Positions 13,476 to 21,341 of a DNA stretch of 27,079 bases are shown here, piece after piece (the stretch's first letter is position 1; every line of letters begins with the position of its first letter). The DNA lies in contig CAKSDF010000008.1 of the NCBI GenBank assembly GCA_934444695.1, forward strand, positions 1 to 27,079, in the 5' to 3' direction. The notes beneath the pieces are model-generated. The model was given only the letters and a program-made list of their open reading frames with translations, was not told the DNA's origin and did not search any database. The translations under genes and the position numbers were made by a program. This stretch comes from an uncultured Eubacteriales bacterium. Lineage in GTDB: Bacteria > Bacillota > Clostridia > Oscillospirales > Acutalibacteraceae.

Positions 13476-14420
13476 ATGGATGAAAAAACATTGAAAGCGC
13501 TGATTGAGCAGGTTCTTTCCGAGCTTGGCACAGCCGTCGAGCCGGCAAGCGCGGCGGAGGCGCCGCCTGCTGTCCCAGAAGCTGCCCCCGCGCAGCCGAC
13601 AGAGGAAGCCTCCCCGCAAGACCCGAAGGTGAAGTTGTGTTCTCCCGCCATAGAAGAGGGCGAGCTTCCCGATATCACGGAGATCGATATCCGCACGCAG
13701 TATCTGGTCGAAAACCCGGAGCACGGCGAGCAATACGCGGAACTGAAGCAGGCGGCCCCTTGCCGTCTGGGCATCAGCCGGGCGGGCGCGCGCTATCTGA
13801 CGCTGCCGCAGCTGGAATTCCGCGCAGCCCACTCCGCGGCACAGGACGCCGTCTTTAACGATGTGGACGAGGCCTTTGTGGAAAAAATGAACCTCTGGAC
13901 CGTCCAGACGCAGTGTGACAGCAAGGATACCTATCTGACCCGGCCGGATCTTGGGCGCAAGCTCAGCGCCGAAGGCGCCGCTGTCGTCAAGGAAAAATGC
14001 CGCAAAAATCCGACCGTTCAGATCTATGTGGCGGACGGCCTGTCCTCGGCCTCCGTGGCCGCCAACATCGGCGATCTCCTGCCCGCGCTCATGCAGGGCC
14101 TTGACAGCTATCGGATCGACACCGGAACGCCGTTTTTCGTGAAGTACGGCCGTGTGGGCGTCATGGACGAGATATCCGAGCTGGTCGGCGCAACCGTCAC
14201 CTGCACTCTGATCGGAGAGCGCCCAGGCCTGATCACGGCGGAGTCCATGTCCGCCTACATCGCCTACAAGGCGACCGTCGGTATGCCGGAGGCGCGGCGC
14301 ACCGTTGTATCCAACATCCACCAGGCGGGCACCATCCCCGCGGAGGCAGGCGCGCACATTGCCGAGATCATCAAAATCATGCTGGAAAAGAAAGCCAGCG
14401 GCACCGATTTGAAACTATAA
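13476..14420 (+). CDS. eutC: EutC, ethanolamine ammonia-lyase small subunit
   Basis: A 314-residue small subunit that contributes to cobalamin binding with EutB. The N-terminal MDEKTLKALIEQVLSELG is an amphipathic helix of the encapsulation-peptide type, joined by an Ala/Pro-rich linker (residues about 20-60) to the conserved domain. Conserved segments include LGISRAGARYLTLPQLEFRA, DGLSSASVAANIGDLLPAL and GERPGLITAESMSAYIAYKA. The ATG at 13476 was chosen over an in-frame GTG at 13464 because the G-rich ribosome site overlaps that GTG. The long linker makes it slightly larger than the enterobacterial protein (about 295). Confidence 0.95.
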   Translation: MDEKTLKALIEQVLSELGTAVEPASAAEAPPAVPEAAPAQPTEEASPQDPKVKLCSPAIEEGELPDITEIDIRTQYLVENPEHGEQYAELKQAAPCRLGISRAGARYLTLPQLEFRAAHSAAQDAVFNDVDEAFVEKMNLWTVQTQCDSKDTYLTRPDLGRKLSAEGAAVVKEKCRKNPTVQIYVADGLSSASVAANIGDLLPALMQGLDSYRIDTGTPFFVKYGRVGVMDEISELVGATVTCTLIGERPGLITAESMSAYIAYKATVGMPEARRTVVSNIHQAGTIPAEAGAHIAEIIKIMLEKKASGTDLKL

Positions 14421-14440
14421 TTAAGGGAGGATAACAGAAC

Positions 14441-15091
14441 ATGAAACGTGATCCGCTGCCTGCAAAGGTACTTGCCACCCGTCTGATTCCAAATGTTTCT
14501 GCGGATATGGCAAAACAGTTCAACTTAACTCCGGATCAGAAATCTCTGGCGCTCATCACCGCGGATTCCGACGATGTCACTTACACCGCGCTGGACGAGG
14601 CGACAAAGAAGGCCGATTGCAAGGTCGTCTATGCCAAGAGCTTCTACGCCGGCGCGGCCAATGCAAACACAAAGCTGGCCGGTGAGATCATCGGGATCCT
14701 CGCTGCGCCGAATCCCGCTGAGGCCAAGGCCGGACTGGAAGCTGCGGTCGATATGATCGAAAACGTCTGCCACTTCGTTTCCGCGAACGACGATGACAGC
14801 ATCTGCTATTACGCACACTGCATTTCCCGCAGCGGCTCGTATCTGTCGGAGGGCTGTGGCATCCCGGAGGGCGAGGCCATCGCCTACCTGATCGCGCCGC
14901 CGCTGGAGGCTATGTACGCCGTCGACGCCGCGCTCAAGGCAGCCGATGTGAAGATGTGCGTGCTGTACGCGCCTCCCTCAGAAACCAACTTCGGCGGTGC
15001 GCTGCTCACCGGCAGTCAGTCCGCCTGCAAGTCTGCCTGCGACGCTTTTGCCGCCGCGGTAGAGGCCGTTGCCGACCGTCCGATCGAATAA
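14441..15091 (+). CDS. eutL: EutL, tandem-BMC trimeric shell protein
   Basis: A 216-residue shell protein made of two circularly permuted BMC domains that forms trimers with a gated central pore, thought to admit ethanolamine or cofactors. KRDPLPAKVLATRLIPNVSA at the N-terminus is characteristic, and SISRSGSYLSEG-like (here CISRSGSYLSEGCGIPEGEA) and PPSETNFGGALLTGSQSACK match the second domain. Length equals the family (about 219). AAGGGAGG precedes the ATG. It follows eutC by 20 bases. Confidence 0.95.
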   Translation: MKRDPLPAKVLATRLIPNVSADMAKQFNLTPDQKSLALITADSDDVTYTALDEATKKADCKVVYAKSFYAGAANANTKLAGEIIGILAAPNPAEAKAGLEAAVDMIENVCHFVSANDDDSICYYAHCISRSGSYLSEGCGIPEGEAIAYLIAPPLEAMYAVDAALKAADVKMCVLYAPPSETNFGGALLTGSQSACKSACDAFAAAVEAVADRPIE

Positions 15092-15126
15092 ACGAGCCGG
15101 CATGATCCTGAAAAGAGGAGGTGCCC

Positions 15127-15807
15127 ATGAACGCACTGGGTATGATAGAAACAAAGGGGCTTGTCGCCTCCGTTGAGGCGGCGGACGCCATGGTCAAAGC
15201 GGCAAATGTGGTGCTTTCCGGCAAGGTTTCCGTCGGCGGCGGGCTTGTGACCGTCATGGTGCGCGGCGACGTCGGCGCGGTCAAGGCCGCAACGGACGCG
15301 GGCGCGGCCGCGGCGGAGCGTGTGGGTGAATTGATCAGCGTCCATGTGATCCCAAGACCGCATACGGAGCTGGAGGCAATTCTTCCGGCGCCGCCCGCCT
15401 ACACCGTGCCGCCCACAGGTGATCGGGTGAAAAATGAATCGCCCAAGCCCCTTGCCCCGCGGCCGGACGCGCAGCCCGCACGGCAAACGCCGGATAGCAG
15501 CGCTCTGCAAGACGTTCCCTGCCCAGCGTGTGAGAAGCCCGATACGCAGACGCTTACGGCGGAGCCTGCCTCCGAAACGGCGGCAGAAGTCCGACAGACT
15601 CCGGACAGCGGCTCCTTGCCGACGCTGGAAACGCTGGAGCGCATGCCCGTCGCTCAGCTTCGTGCATTGGCTCGGGAATTGAATGTTGGTACGATGACGC
15701 GGCAGGAAATCCGTTTTGCCAAAAAGGATCAGCTCCTGACAGAGCTTCGCACCTTTTTGCAGCATGCAGCAGCCGCGCCGTCCGACCATCATAATAGGAG
15801 GGAATAA
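15127..15807 (+). CDS. BMC-H shell protein with Rho_N/SAP-like C-terminal domain (EutK-like architecture)
   Basis: A 226-residue protein in three parts. Residues 1-90 are a canonical BMC domain almost identical to the two EutM copies downstream (ALGMIETKGLVASVEAADAM to HVIPRPHTELEAIL). Residues 90-165 are a Pro/Ala/Thr-rich linker with a CPAC motif and a near-repeat (RQTPDSSALQ, later RQTPDSGSLP). Residues 170-212 read LETLERMPVAQLRALARELN, then KKDQLLTELRTFL, resembling the Rho N-terminal/SAP helix-extended-helix fold that binds nucleic acid. EutK of enterobacteria has the same plan with a helix-turn-helix tail, so this looks like an analogue with a different tail. The ATG at 15127 has AGGAGG six bases before it. 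The tail assignment is by eye. Confidence 0.82.
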   Translation: MNALGMIETKGLVASVEAADAMVKAANVVLSGKVSVGGGLVTVMVRGDVGAVKAATDAGAAAAERVGELISVHVIPRPHTELEAILPAPPAYTVPPTGDRVKNESPKPLAPRPDAQPARQTPDSSALQDVPCPACEKPDTQTLTAEPASETAAEVRQTPDSGSLPTLETLERMPVAQLRALARELNVGTMTRQEIRFAKKDQLLTELRTFLQHAAAAPSDHHNRRE

Positions 15808-15812
15808 TCCCC

Positions 15813-17294
15813 ATGCAGCTAATTGATAAAGATCTACTATCCATGCAGGAGGTTCGCGAGCTGGTTGAATCCGCTAAGACGGCGCAGCGCGAGCTTGCAG
15901 GCATGACACAGGAGCAGGTGGATCGGATCGTCCGCTCGATCGCCGACGCCGGTGTGCGTAACGCCCGTCGTCTGGCGGAGATGGCGCACGAGGAGACCGG
16001 CTTTGGCAACGTGGAGGACAAGGTCGTCAAGAACGTCTTTGCCAGCCGCGGCGTCTATGAGCACATCAAGGACATGAAGACCATCGGCGAGCTTGCCTGC
16101 GACAAGACGAAGGGGCTGCGTACAATCGCTGTTCCAGTCGGTGTGATCGCAGGGCTCATCCCGTGCACAAACCCGACCTCCACCGCGCTTTACAAGGCGG
16201 AGATCGCCATCAAGGCGGGCAACGCCATTGTCTTCTCCCCGCACCCGTCGGCGCTGCACTGCATCCGCGAAACGGTCAAGGTCATCCGGCAGGCGATTTC
16301 CGAGGCTGGCGGCAGTGAAAACCTCGTCAGCTGCATCACCATCCCCACGATGGAGGCGACCGACAACCTCATGCGCCACCGCGACGTCGCCATGATCCTC
16401 GCCACCGGCGGCTCGGCCATGGTACGCGCCGCCTACTCGTCCGGCACGCCGGCCATCGGCGTCGGTCCGGGCAACGGGCCGGTTTATCTGGAACGCTCCT
16501 GCGATCTTCCGCTTGCGGTCAAGCGGGTCATGGATTCCAAAACCTTTGACAACGGTACGATCTGCGCCTCTGAACAGTCCGTTATCTGCGATGAGGACAT
16601 GGTCCCCGCCGTGCAGGCCGAAATGGAAAAGCAGGGCGCGTATTTCCTGAGCGCGGAGGAGTGCGGCAGGCTCGGCAAGTTTATCCTGCGTGCAAACGGC
16701 ACAATGAACCCCGCAATTGTCGGCAAAAGCGTTCAGGCAATTGCAGAGCTTGCGGGTCTGACGGGCATTCCCGCCGGTGTGCGCGTGCTGGTCGCAAGAG
16801 AAACCGGCGTTGGCCGCGGACACCCGTATTCCAACGAAAAGCTGGCGCCAATCCTTGCCTTCTATGTCGGCAGGGATTATCGGGACGTATGCAAAAAGGT
16901 CTGCGAGATCCTCCACTATGAGGGTGCGGGGCATACCTTCTCGATCCACACGCAGGACAAGCAGATCGAGGACTATTTTATCACCCGCGTACCGGCGTCG
17001 AGGATCCTTGTCAACACACCGAGCGCGCTCGGCGGAATTGGCGGGACGACCGCGCTCATGCCGTCGCTGACACTGGGCTGCGGCGCGATCGGCGGCTCCG
17101 CGACCTCGGAAAACGTCGGCCCCATGCTGCTTTTGAACCTGCGCCATGTTGCGCATGGACTCAGAGAGCTTGAAGACATCCGGGCCTCCGTTCCGGACTG
17201 CAGCGACGGCGTATGCCGCACGCAGGCGGACGTAAGCCAAATCGATATTGACAGCATTGTCAGCAGCATCCTTGCAAAGCTCAAGGTGCTGTAA
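15813..17294 (+). CDS. eutE: EutE, CoA-acylating acetaldehyde dehydrogenase
   Basis: A 493-residue NAD- and CoA-dependent dehydrogenase that converts acetaldehyde to acetyl-CoA in the lumen. The catalytic Cys is in DNGTICASEQSV. The nucleotide-binding region includes ATGGSAMVRAAYSSGTPAIG. VPVGVIAGLIPCTNPTSTAL and ALGGIGGTTALMPSLTLGCG are family blocks. Unlike E. coli EutE, which carries its targeting peptide at the N-terminus, this protein starts directly with the dehydrogenase domain. It ends in a linker plus VSQIDIDSIVSSILAKLKVL, a C-terminal amphipathic helix of encapsulation type, as seen in many clostridial microcompartment aldehyde dehydrogenases. AGGAGGG precedes the ATG. Confidence 0.95.
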   Translation: MQLIDKDLLSMQEVRELVESAKTAQRELAGMTQEQVDRIVRSIADAGVRNARRLAEMAHEETGFGNVEDKVVKNVFASRGVYEHIKDMKTIGELACDKTKGLRTIAVPVGVIAGLIPCTNPTSTALYKAEIAIKAGNAIVFSPHPSALHCIRETVKVIRQAISEAGGSENLVSCITIPTMEATDNLMRHRDVAMILATGGSAMVRAAYSSGTPAIGVGPGNGPVYLERSCDLPLAVKRVMDSKTFDNGTICASEQSVICDEDMVPAVQAEMEKQGAYFLSAEECGRLGKFILRANGTMNPAIVGKSVQAIAELAGLTGIPAGVRVLVARETGVGRGHPYSNEKLAPILAFYVGRDYRDVCKKVCEILHYEGAGHTFSIHTQDKQIEDYFITRVPASRILVNTPSALGGIGGTTALMPSLTLGCGAIGGSATSENVGPMLLLNLRHVAHGLRELEDIRASVPDCSDGVCRTQADVSQIDIDSIVSSILAKLKVL

Positions 17295-17318
17295 CGGAAG
17301 AACAGGAGGAACATCACA

Positions 17319-17609
17319 ATGGCAACTGCAACCTCTGCACTCGGCATGATTGAAACGAAAGGACTTGTTGCCTCCATCGAGGCGGCGGACGCCATGGTCA
17401 AGGCGGCGAACGTAACGCTCATCGGCAAGGAGTATGTCGGCGGCGGTCTTGTCAGCGTCATGGTACGCGGCGACGTCGGCGCGGTCAAGGCTGCGACGGA
17501 TGCGGGCGCGGCCGCGGCGGAGCGCGTGGGCGAGCTTATCTCTGTCCATGTCATCCCGCGTCCGCACAATGAGGTGGAGTGGATCCTCCCCTCACTGAAC
17601 AAAGAATAA
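17319..17609 (+). CDS. eutM: EutM-type BMC-H shell protein, copy 1
   Basis: A 96-residue hexamer-forming BMC-domain protein, probably a major shell facet component. It contains the standard ALGMIETKGLVASIEAADAM, VMVRGDVGAVKAATDAGAAA and HVIPRPH. From ALGM to PRPH it differs from copy 2 at a single residue (Tyr in GKEYVGG against His), and the two DNA sequences are nearly identical, so the pair is a recent tandem duplication. The ends differ (MATATS... and ...EWILPSLNKE). AGGAGG is eight bases before the ATG. Which copy is the ancestral eutM is not decidable here. Confidence 0.94.
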   Translation: MATATSALGMIETKGLVASIEAADAMVKAANVTLIGKEYVGGGLVSVMVRGDVGAVKAATDAGAAAAERVGELISVHVIPRPHNEVEWILPSLNKE

Positions 17610-17640
17610 AAACAGAAACATTTGAAAGGAGATCATCTTT

Positions 17641-17925
17641 ATGGCCAGTATGCAGGCACTTGGTATGATTGAAACGAAGGGACTTGTCGCTTCCATCGAG
17701 GCGGCGGATGCCATGGTCAAGGCAGCGAACGTGACGCTCATTGGCAAAGAGCACGTCGGCGGCGGCCTTGTCAGCGTCATGGTGCGCGGCGACGTCGGCG
17801 CAGTCAAGGCTGCGACGGATGCGGGCGCGGCCGCGGCGGAGCGTGTGGGCGAGCTTATCTCTGTCCATGTCATCCCGCGTCCGCATGAGGAAGTGGAATT
17901 CATCCTCCCCACTCTGAAGAAGTGA
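17641..17925 (+). CDS. eutM: EutM-type BMC-H shell protein, copy 2
   Basis: A 94-residue BMC-domain protein, near-identical to the gene 31 bases upstream. The pore-region residue in GKEHVGG is His where copy 1 has Tyr, and the tail reads EEVEFILPTLKK. AAAGGAG precedes the ATG. A strong ribosome site and two copies in tandem fit the high dose needed for facet tiles. Confidence 0.94.
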   Translation: MASMQALGMIETKGLVASIEAADAMVKAANVTLIGKEHVGGGLVSVMVRGDVGAVKAATDAGAAAAERVGELISVHVIPRPHEEVEFILPTLKK

Positions 17926-17960
17926 GGGCTGTTCATTTCTGAGGAAAGGGGGGATCCCGC

Positions 17961-18749
17961 ATGAAAGCGATCACGGAGGACTATCTGCGTTTGGAGCTGA
18001 GAAACACGCAGCCGGAGATCTATTACATCCCGACCGGCAAGCTCCTGACGCCGGCCGCCCGTGAATACCTGCAGCAGAGGAAGATCAAGATCGCCAAAGA
18101 GGCGGACAGGCCGTCAGCGCCGGCGCCGCGTATCGTCGATACGCCCGTACCGGACGCACAGGAGCCAGCGCCGCCCGCGGCAAAGCCCAAATATGTGGAC
18201 CATGAAACCGGTGCGTTCTACATGGAAAAGCCGGAGCATATGACGCACCTTTCCGGCAACCGTCTGGTCGGCAAGGATCACCCGCGGATCCTCTTCCGTG
18301 GAAAGCTCGACAGCCTTCAGGCGCTCGTGGTGCTGGCGCAGGCGCAGATTGCCGCCGGCGGCAAAATGTCGCTCGTGCTCGATCTGGACAGTGTGCTCAA
18401 ACGGCTGCGCGAGATCATGCGCTGCGATGTGCTCGACGAGCCGCTTGTGCCGGATACCATCATCGGACTGACGCACGCGCAGCTGCGCGAGCACTCGCAT
18501 GACCCAATGAAGTTCTACAACATCAAGCAGATGGTCCTGCCGGATTACACGATGGGCTGTGACTATGCGCTGCTCAATCGCCTGCGCACGGCCGTCCGTG
18601 AAACGGAGGTCGCAGCGGTGACCGCCTTCCACAGCGGCCCCAAGTACACGCGCGGCGACCTCGTTGAGGAGCTCAATCGTCTGTCCAGCGCGATGCACAT
18701 CATGATGTGCAAATATCTCGCCGGGGACTATAAGGAGGGCGGACAATGA
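17961..18749 (+). CDS. eutT: EutT, cobalamin adenosyltransferase
   Basis: A 262-residue enzyme that adenosylates cob(I)alamin to make the coenzyme for EutBC. Conserved EutT blocks are YIPTGKLLTPAAREYLQQRK at the N-terminus, HMTHLSGNRLVGKDHPRILF mid-protein, IMRCDVLDEPL, then DYALLNRLRTAVRETEVAAV and ELNRLSSAMHIMM near the C-terminus. The Salmonella-type metal motif, His-x11-Cys-Cys-x2-Cys just before the THLS block, is absent. In this place the protein reads KYVDHETGAFYMEKPEHM with no cysteine. An ATGA overlap couples it to pduL. A Pro-rich insert lies at about residues 50-75. Confidence 0.92.
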   Translation: MKAITEDYLRLELRNTQPEIYYIPTGKLLTPAAREYLQQRKIKIAKEADRPSAPAPRIVDTPVPDAQEPAPPAAKPKYVDHETGAFYMEKPEHMTHLSGNRLVGKDHPRILFRGKLDSLQALVVLAQAQIAAGGKMSLVLDLDSVLKRLREIMRCDVLDEPLVPDTIIGLTHAQLREHSHDPMKFYNIKQMVLPDYTMGCDYALLNRLRTAVRETEVAAVTAFHSGPKYTRGDLVEELNRLSSAMHIMMCKYLAGDYKEGGQ

Positions 18750-19363
18750 ATGCCGAGCAGCTTTCTCAGGCTATTTTGGACGCCGTCCACCGCGCGGGGC
18801 TTGTCGAGGTGGAGGTTTCCGCCCGCCATGTGCATCTGACCGAGTCGCACGTCAGGATACTGTTCGGCGAAGAGGCTTCGCTGACCCCTCTCAGGCCGCT
18901 TTCTCAGCCGGGACAGTACCTGAGCCGGGAGCGTGTCACGCTCATCGGCCCCAGGGGCCGCAAGGAGCGCGTCGCCGTGCTCGGTCCGGCGCGCAGCGCG
19001 ACACAGGTGGAGCTTTCCAGAAGCGACTGCCTTGCGCTCGGCGTGGACGCGCCGCTGCGGGAATCCGGCAGCCTCGCCGGTTCCGGCGGCATCACGCTGG
19101 AGGGGCCGTGCGGAACGCTGGCGCTCACCGAAGGCGTGATCGTTGCGCACAGCCATATCCATGTGACACAGCCGGATTCCGTGCTGCTCGATCTGACAGA
19201 TGGCGAGCGCGTCTGTGTCGCGCTGCTCACCGAACGGCCAGTCGTGCTCAGGGATGTGATCATCCGCGTGGGCAAGCAGTTCAGCTGCAAAATGCACATC
19301 GATGTCGATGAGGCGAACGCCGCCATGCTTCAAGGGTTCACGCTTGGAAAGATCCTTCGTTAG
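18746..19363 (+). CDS. pduL: PduL-type phosphotransacylase
   Basis: A 205-residue microcompartment phosphotransacylase that converts acetyl-CoA to acetyl-phosphate and frees CoA in the lumen. It replaces the unrelated EutD of enterobacteria. Zinc-binding histidines are visible in EVSARHVHLTESHV (near residue 27) and VIVAHSHIHV (near residue 132). The two beta-barrel repeats surround RSATQVELSRSDCLALGVDA. The N-terminal MNAEQLSQAILDAVHRAG is an amphipathic helix of encapsulation type. The ATG overlaps the eutT stop by four bases, indicating translational coupling. Confidence 0.93.
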   Translation: MNAEQLSQAILDAVHRAGLVEVEVSARHVHLTESHVRILFGEEASLTPLRPLSQPGQYLSRERVTLIGPRGRKERVAVLGPARSATQVELSRSDCLALGVDAPLRESGSLAGSGGITLEGPCGTLALTEGVIVAHSHIHVTQPDSVLLDLTDGERVCVALLTERPVVLRDVIIRVGKQFSCKMHIDVDEANAAMLQGFTLGKILR

Positions 19364-19401
19364 TCCGCGGCGGCCTCAATACGTTCCGGGAGGAATACAG
19401 A

Positions 19402-20217
19402 ATGGATCTTAACCGCGTCAACAGCTATATGGATCGCGTTCGCCAGTCTGAGCAGGTCACCTTTCCCGCGCCCGGTGGACGGTACAAGGTCGGTGTTGAT
19501 CTCGGAACGGCATACATTGTTGTCGTCGTGCTTGACGAGCAGGACAACCCCGTCGCCTGCGAAAAGCAGGCGGCCAGCGTCCTGCAGGACGGCGTGGTCG
19601 TGGATTTCACCGGCGCACAGCGGATCGTGAGAGAGCTTCGGCAAAAGCTCGGCGCAAGGCTCGACTGCGAACTGCTCAACTGCTCGATCGCCATGCCCGC
19701 CGGGACGGAAAGCAGCATCCGCACCCACCAATACGTCGCGGAGGGCGCGGGCTTCGAGGTCACAAGCATCCTTGACGAGCCGACCGCCGCAAACGCCGTC
19801 TATCAGATCAAAAACGGCGTTGTCGTGGACATCGGCGGCGGAACGACCGGCATGGCTTTTCTGAAGGACGGCAAGGTGATCCGTATTGAGGACGAACCGA
19901 CCGGCGGCGTACACCTGTCGCTGGTCCTGGCGGGAAACTATCACGTTAGCTTTCAGGAGGCCGAGGCCATCAAACAGGACTACCGCCGCCATAAGGAGAT
20001 CTTTCCGGTGGTGCGTCCCGTTGTGGAGAAAATGGCGTCCATTGTCCGGCGCTATCTTTCCTCCACACCGGCGGATGCCATCTATCTCTGCGGCGGCACC
20101 TGCTGCCTGACCGGGATCGAAACGGTCTTTGAAAGGGAAACTGGCGTCCGAACCGTTAAGCCGGCCGACCCGTTTCTGGTCACGCCGACCGGTATCGCTA
20201 TGAACTGTAAACTATGA
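19402..20217 (+). CDS. eutJ: EutJ, Hsp70-like chaperone
   Basis: A 271-residue actin/Hsp70-fold protein of the EutJ family, thought to aid assembly or reactivation of microcompartment enzymes. The ATPase loops are KVGVDLGTAYIVVVVLDEQ near residue 30 and VVDIGGGTTGMAFLKDGK near 140. ILDEPTAANAVYQIKNG and AIYLCGGTCCLTGIETVFE are further family blocks. GGGAGG precedes the ATG. Its exact client is not known. Confidence 0.92.
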   Translation: MDLNRVNSYMDRVRQSEQVTFPAPGGRYKVGVDLGTAYIVVVVLDEQDNPVACEKQAASVLQDGVVVDFTGAQRIVRELRQKLGARLDCELLNCSIAMPAGTESSIRTHQYVAEGAGFEVTSILDEPTAANAVYQIKNGVVVDIGGGTTGMAFLKDGKVIRIEDEPTGGVHLSLVLAGNYHVSFQEAEAIKQDYRRHKEIFPVVRPVVEKMASIVRRYLSSTPADAIYLCGGTCCLTGIETVFERETGVRTVKPADPFLVTPTGIAMNCKL

Positions 20218-20241
20218 CTCTATAAAAAGGAAGGGCATAAG

Positions 20242-20982
20242 ATGGATCGAGAAGAACTCGTACAACAAATCTTGAAGCAGGTGCTCGCAAAATTGACCGA
20301 CATGGGCGAAAAAGCGGACGCAGCCTGCGTACGGCCCGATGCCGTCTGTCCCGCCGCACACAAACCGGGTCTGCTCATTCTCACGCAGGAGCACGGCGTC
20401 GACTGCCATGCAAAGCTGGAGGATCCGCGCTTGCAGGAGCGCTATGGCACACAGTGCGCGCTTATGGCCGATTACGCGGTAGATATCGCCGATGTTGAGG
20501 TCGTGATTTTGTATCAGCTGAGCATAGAGGCGCTCTGCAAGCTCTCCTCCGGTCTTTGCGACACTCCGTACACCAGACTTGCCCAACGGGCGATTCTGTC
20601 TGGAAAACGAATTTACGTTCCGACGCAGGAGGTCGAACTCCTGCAAAACAACACCATGCCCGCCGCCTATCGCGCTATGCTTCAGAAAAAGCTGGAGCTG
20701 CTGGAGGCCTGCGGCCTGCGTATCTGCCCGCAGCAGACACTCGTGGACGCGATCCTGCACGGCGGCTGTGCGGCCGCGTCGGTTGACGCGCCGTGCGCCT
20801 GCCCCGCGCCTGCTGCTGGACAGGCGGTCCGGCTGGAGAAAAGGGTCGTTACCGAACGGGACATCCTGACCATGAGCGCGCAGAAGGCGTCCGCTCTTCA
20901 CGTCGGCGCACGGTGCATCCTTACGGCTCTGGCGCTGGAATGTGCGAAGGCCAAGGGTATTTCTGTCGTTCGCGATGCATGA
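20242..20982 (+). CDS. Eut-associated flavoprotein-like protein of unknown function
   Basis: A 246-residue protein resembling the uncharacterised ethanolamine-utilisation family found only in clostridial and listerial eut loci (TIGR02536-type). The N-terminal MDREELVQQILKQVLAKL is an encapsulation-type amphipathic helix, so it is likely lumenal. A Rossmann/flavoprotein-like middle follows (GLLILTQEHGVDCH, VEVVILYQLSIEALCKLSSG, AILSGKRIYVPTQEVEL). The C-terminal ERDILTMSAQKASALHVGAR resembles the end of similar proteins. Several cysteines (CACPAP) lie in the linker. It may handle a flavin or cobalamin for the PduS-like reductase, but no reaction can be assigned. Confidence 0.75.
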   Translation: MDREELVQQILKQVLAKLTDMGEKADAACVRPDAVCPAAHKPGLLILTQEHGVDCHAKLEDPRLQERYGTQCALMADYAVDIADVEVVILYQLSIEALCKLSSGLCDTPYTRLAQRAILSGKRIYVPTQEVELLQNNTMPAAYRAMLQKKLELLEACGLRICPQQTLVDAILHGGCAAASVDAPCACPAPAAGQAVRLEKRVVTERDILTMSAQKASALHVGARCILTALALECAKAKGISVVRDA

Positions 20983-21032
20983 AGCGCATCGCCGGCAAAC
21001 AACCCAATTCCTGATCGAAGCGAGGATCAATT

Positions 21033-21341
21033 ATGCGAGTTGCAAAAGTAATCGGAAACATCTGGGCGACCAGAAAAGAAGACCGCCTGAAGGGGCTGAA
21101 GCTGCTGCTGGTTCAATCTATCAACCCTCTGGATGGCAGCTGTGACCGCGTTCCGTTTGTTGCGGCTGACATCATTGGCGCCGGCGTCGGAGAAACGGTG
21201 CTGGTCGTACACGGCAGCTCTGCCCGCGGGGCTGTCGGCGATATGAGCATTCCGGTCGACGCCACAGTCGTTGGAATCGTGGACGGGCAGGATGTAGACG
21301 TAAGCGTTCTGACAAAGGAGCGGAAAGATGGATCTGATTGA
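21033..21341 (+). CDS. eutN: EutN, pentameric vertex protein
   Basis: A 102-residue EutN/CcmL-family protein that forms pentamers capping the vertices of the shell. MRVAKVIGNIWATRKEDRLK and ADIIGAGVGETVLVVHGSSA are diagnostic. PVDATVVGIVDGQDVDV closes the beta-barrel. GAGG lies about ten bases before the ATG, a weaker site than those of EutM, which fits the low copy number of vertices. Its last 14 bases overlap the pduS-like start. Confidence 0.95.
   Translation: MRVAKVIGNIWATRKEDRLKGLKLLLVQSINPLDGSCDRVPFVAADIIGAGVGETVLVVHGSSARGAVGDMSIPVDATVVGIVDGQDVDVSVLTKERKDGSD

Noticed and set aside
12078..14357. Very long open frame on the minus strand opposite eutB and eutC
   Set aside because: It is the reverse shadow of two unmistakable genes in GC-rich codon usage. 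It has no ribosome site, and its composition (His, Arg, Asp-rich) is that of antisense frames.
15127..17925. Repeated near-identical blocks as a possible CRISPR or satellite array
   Set aside because: They are three BMC-domain coding sequences with intact frames.
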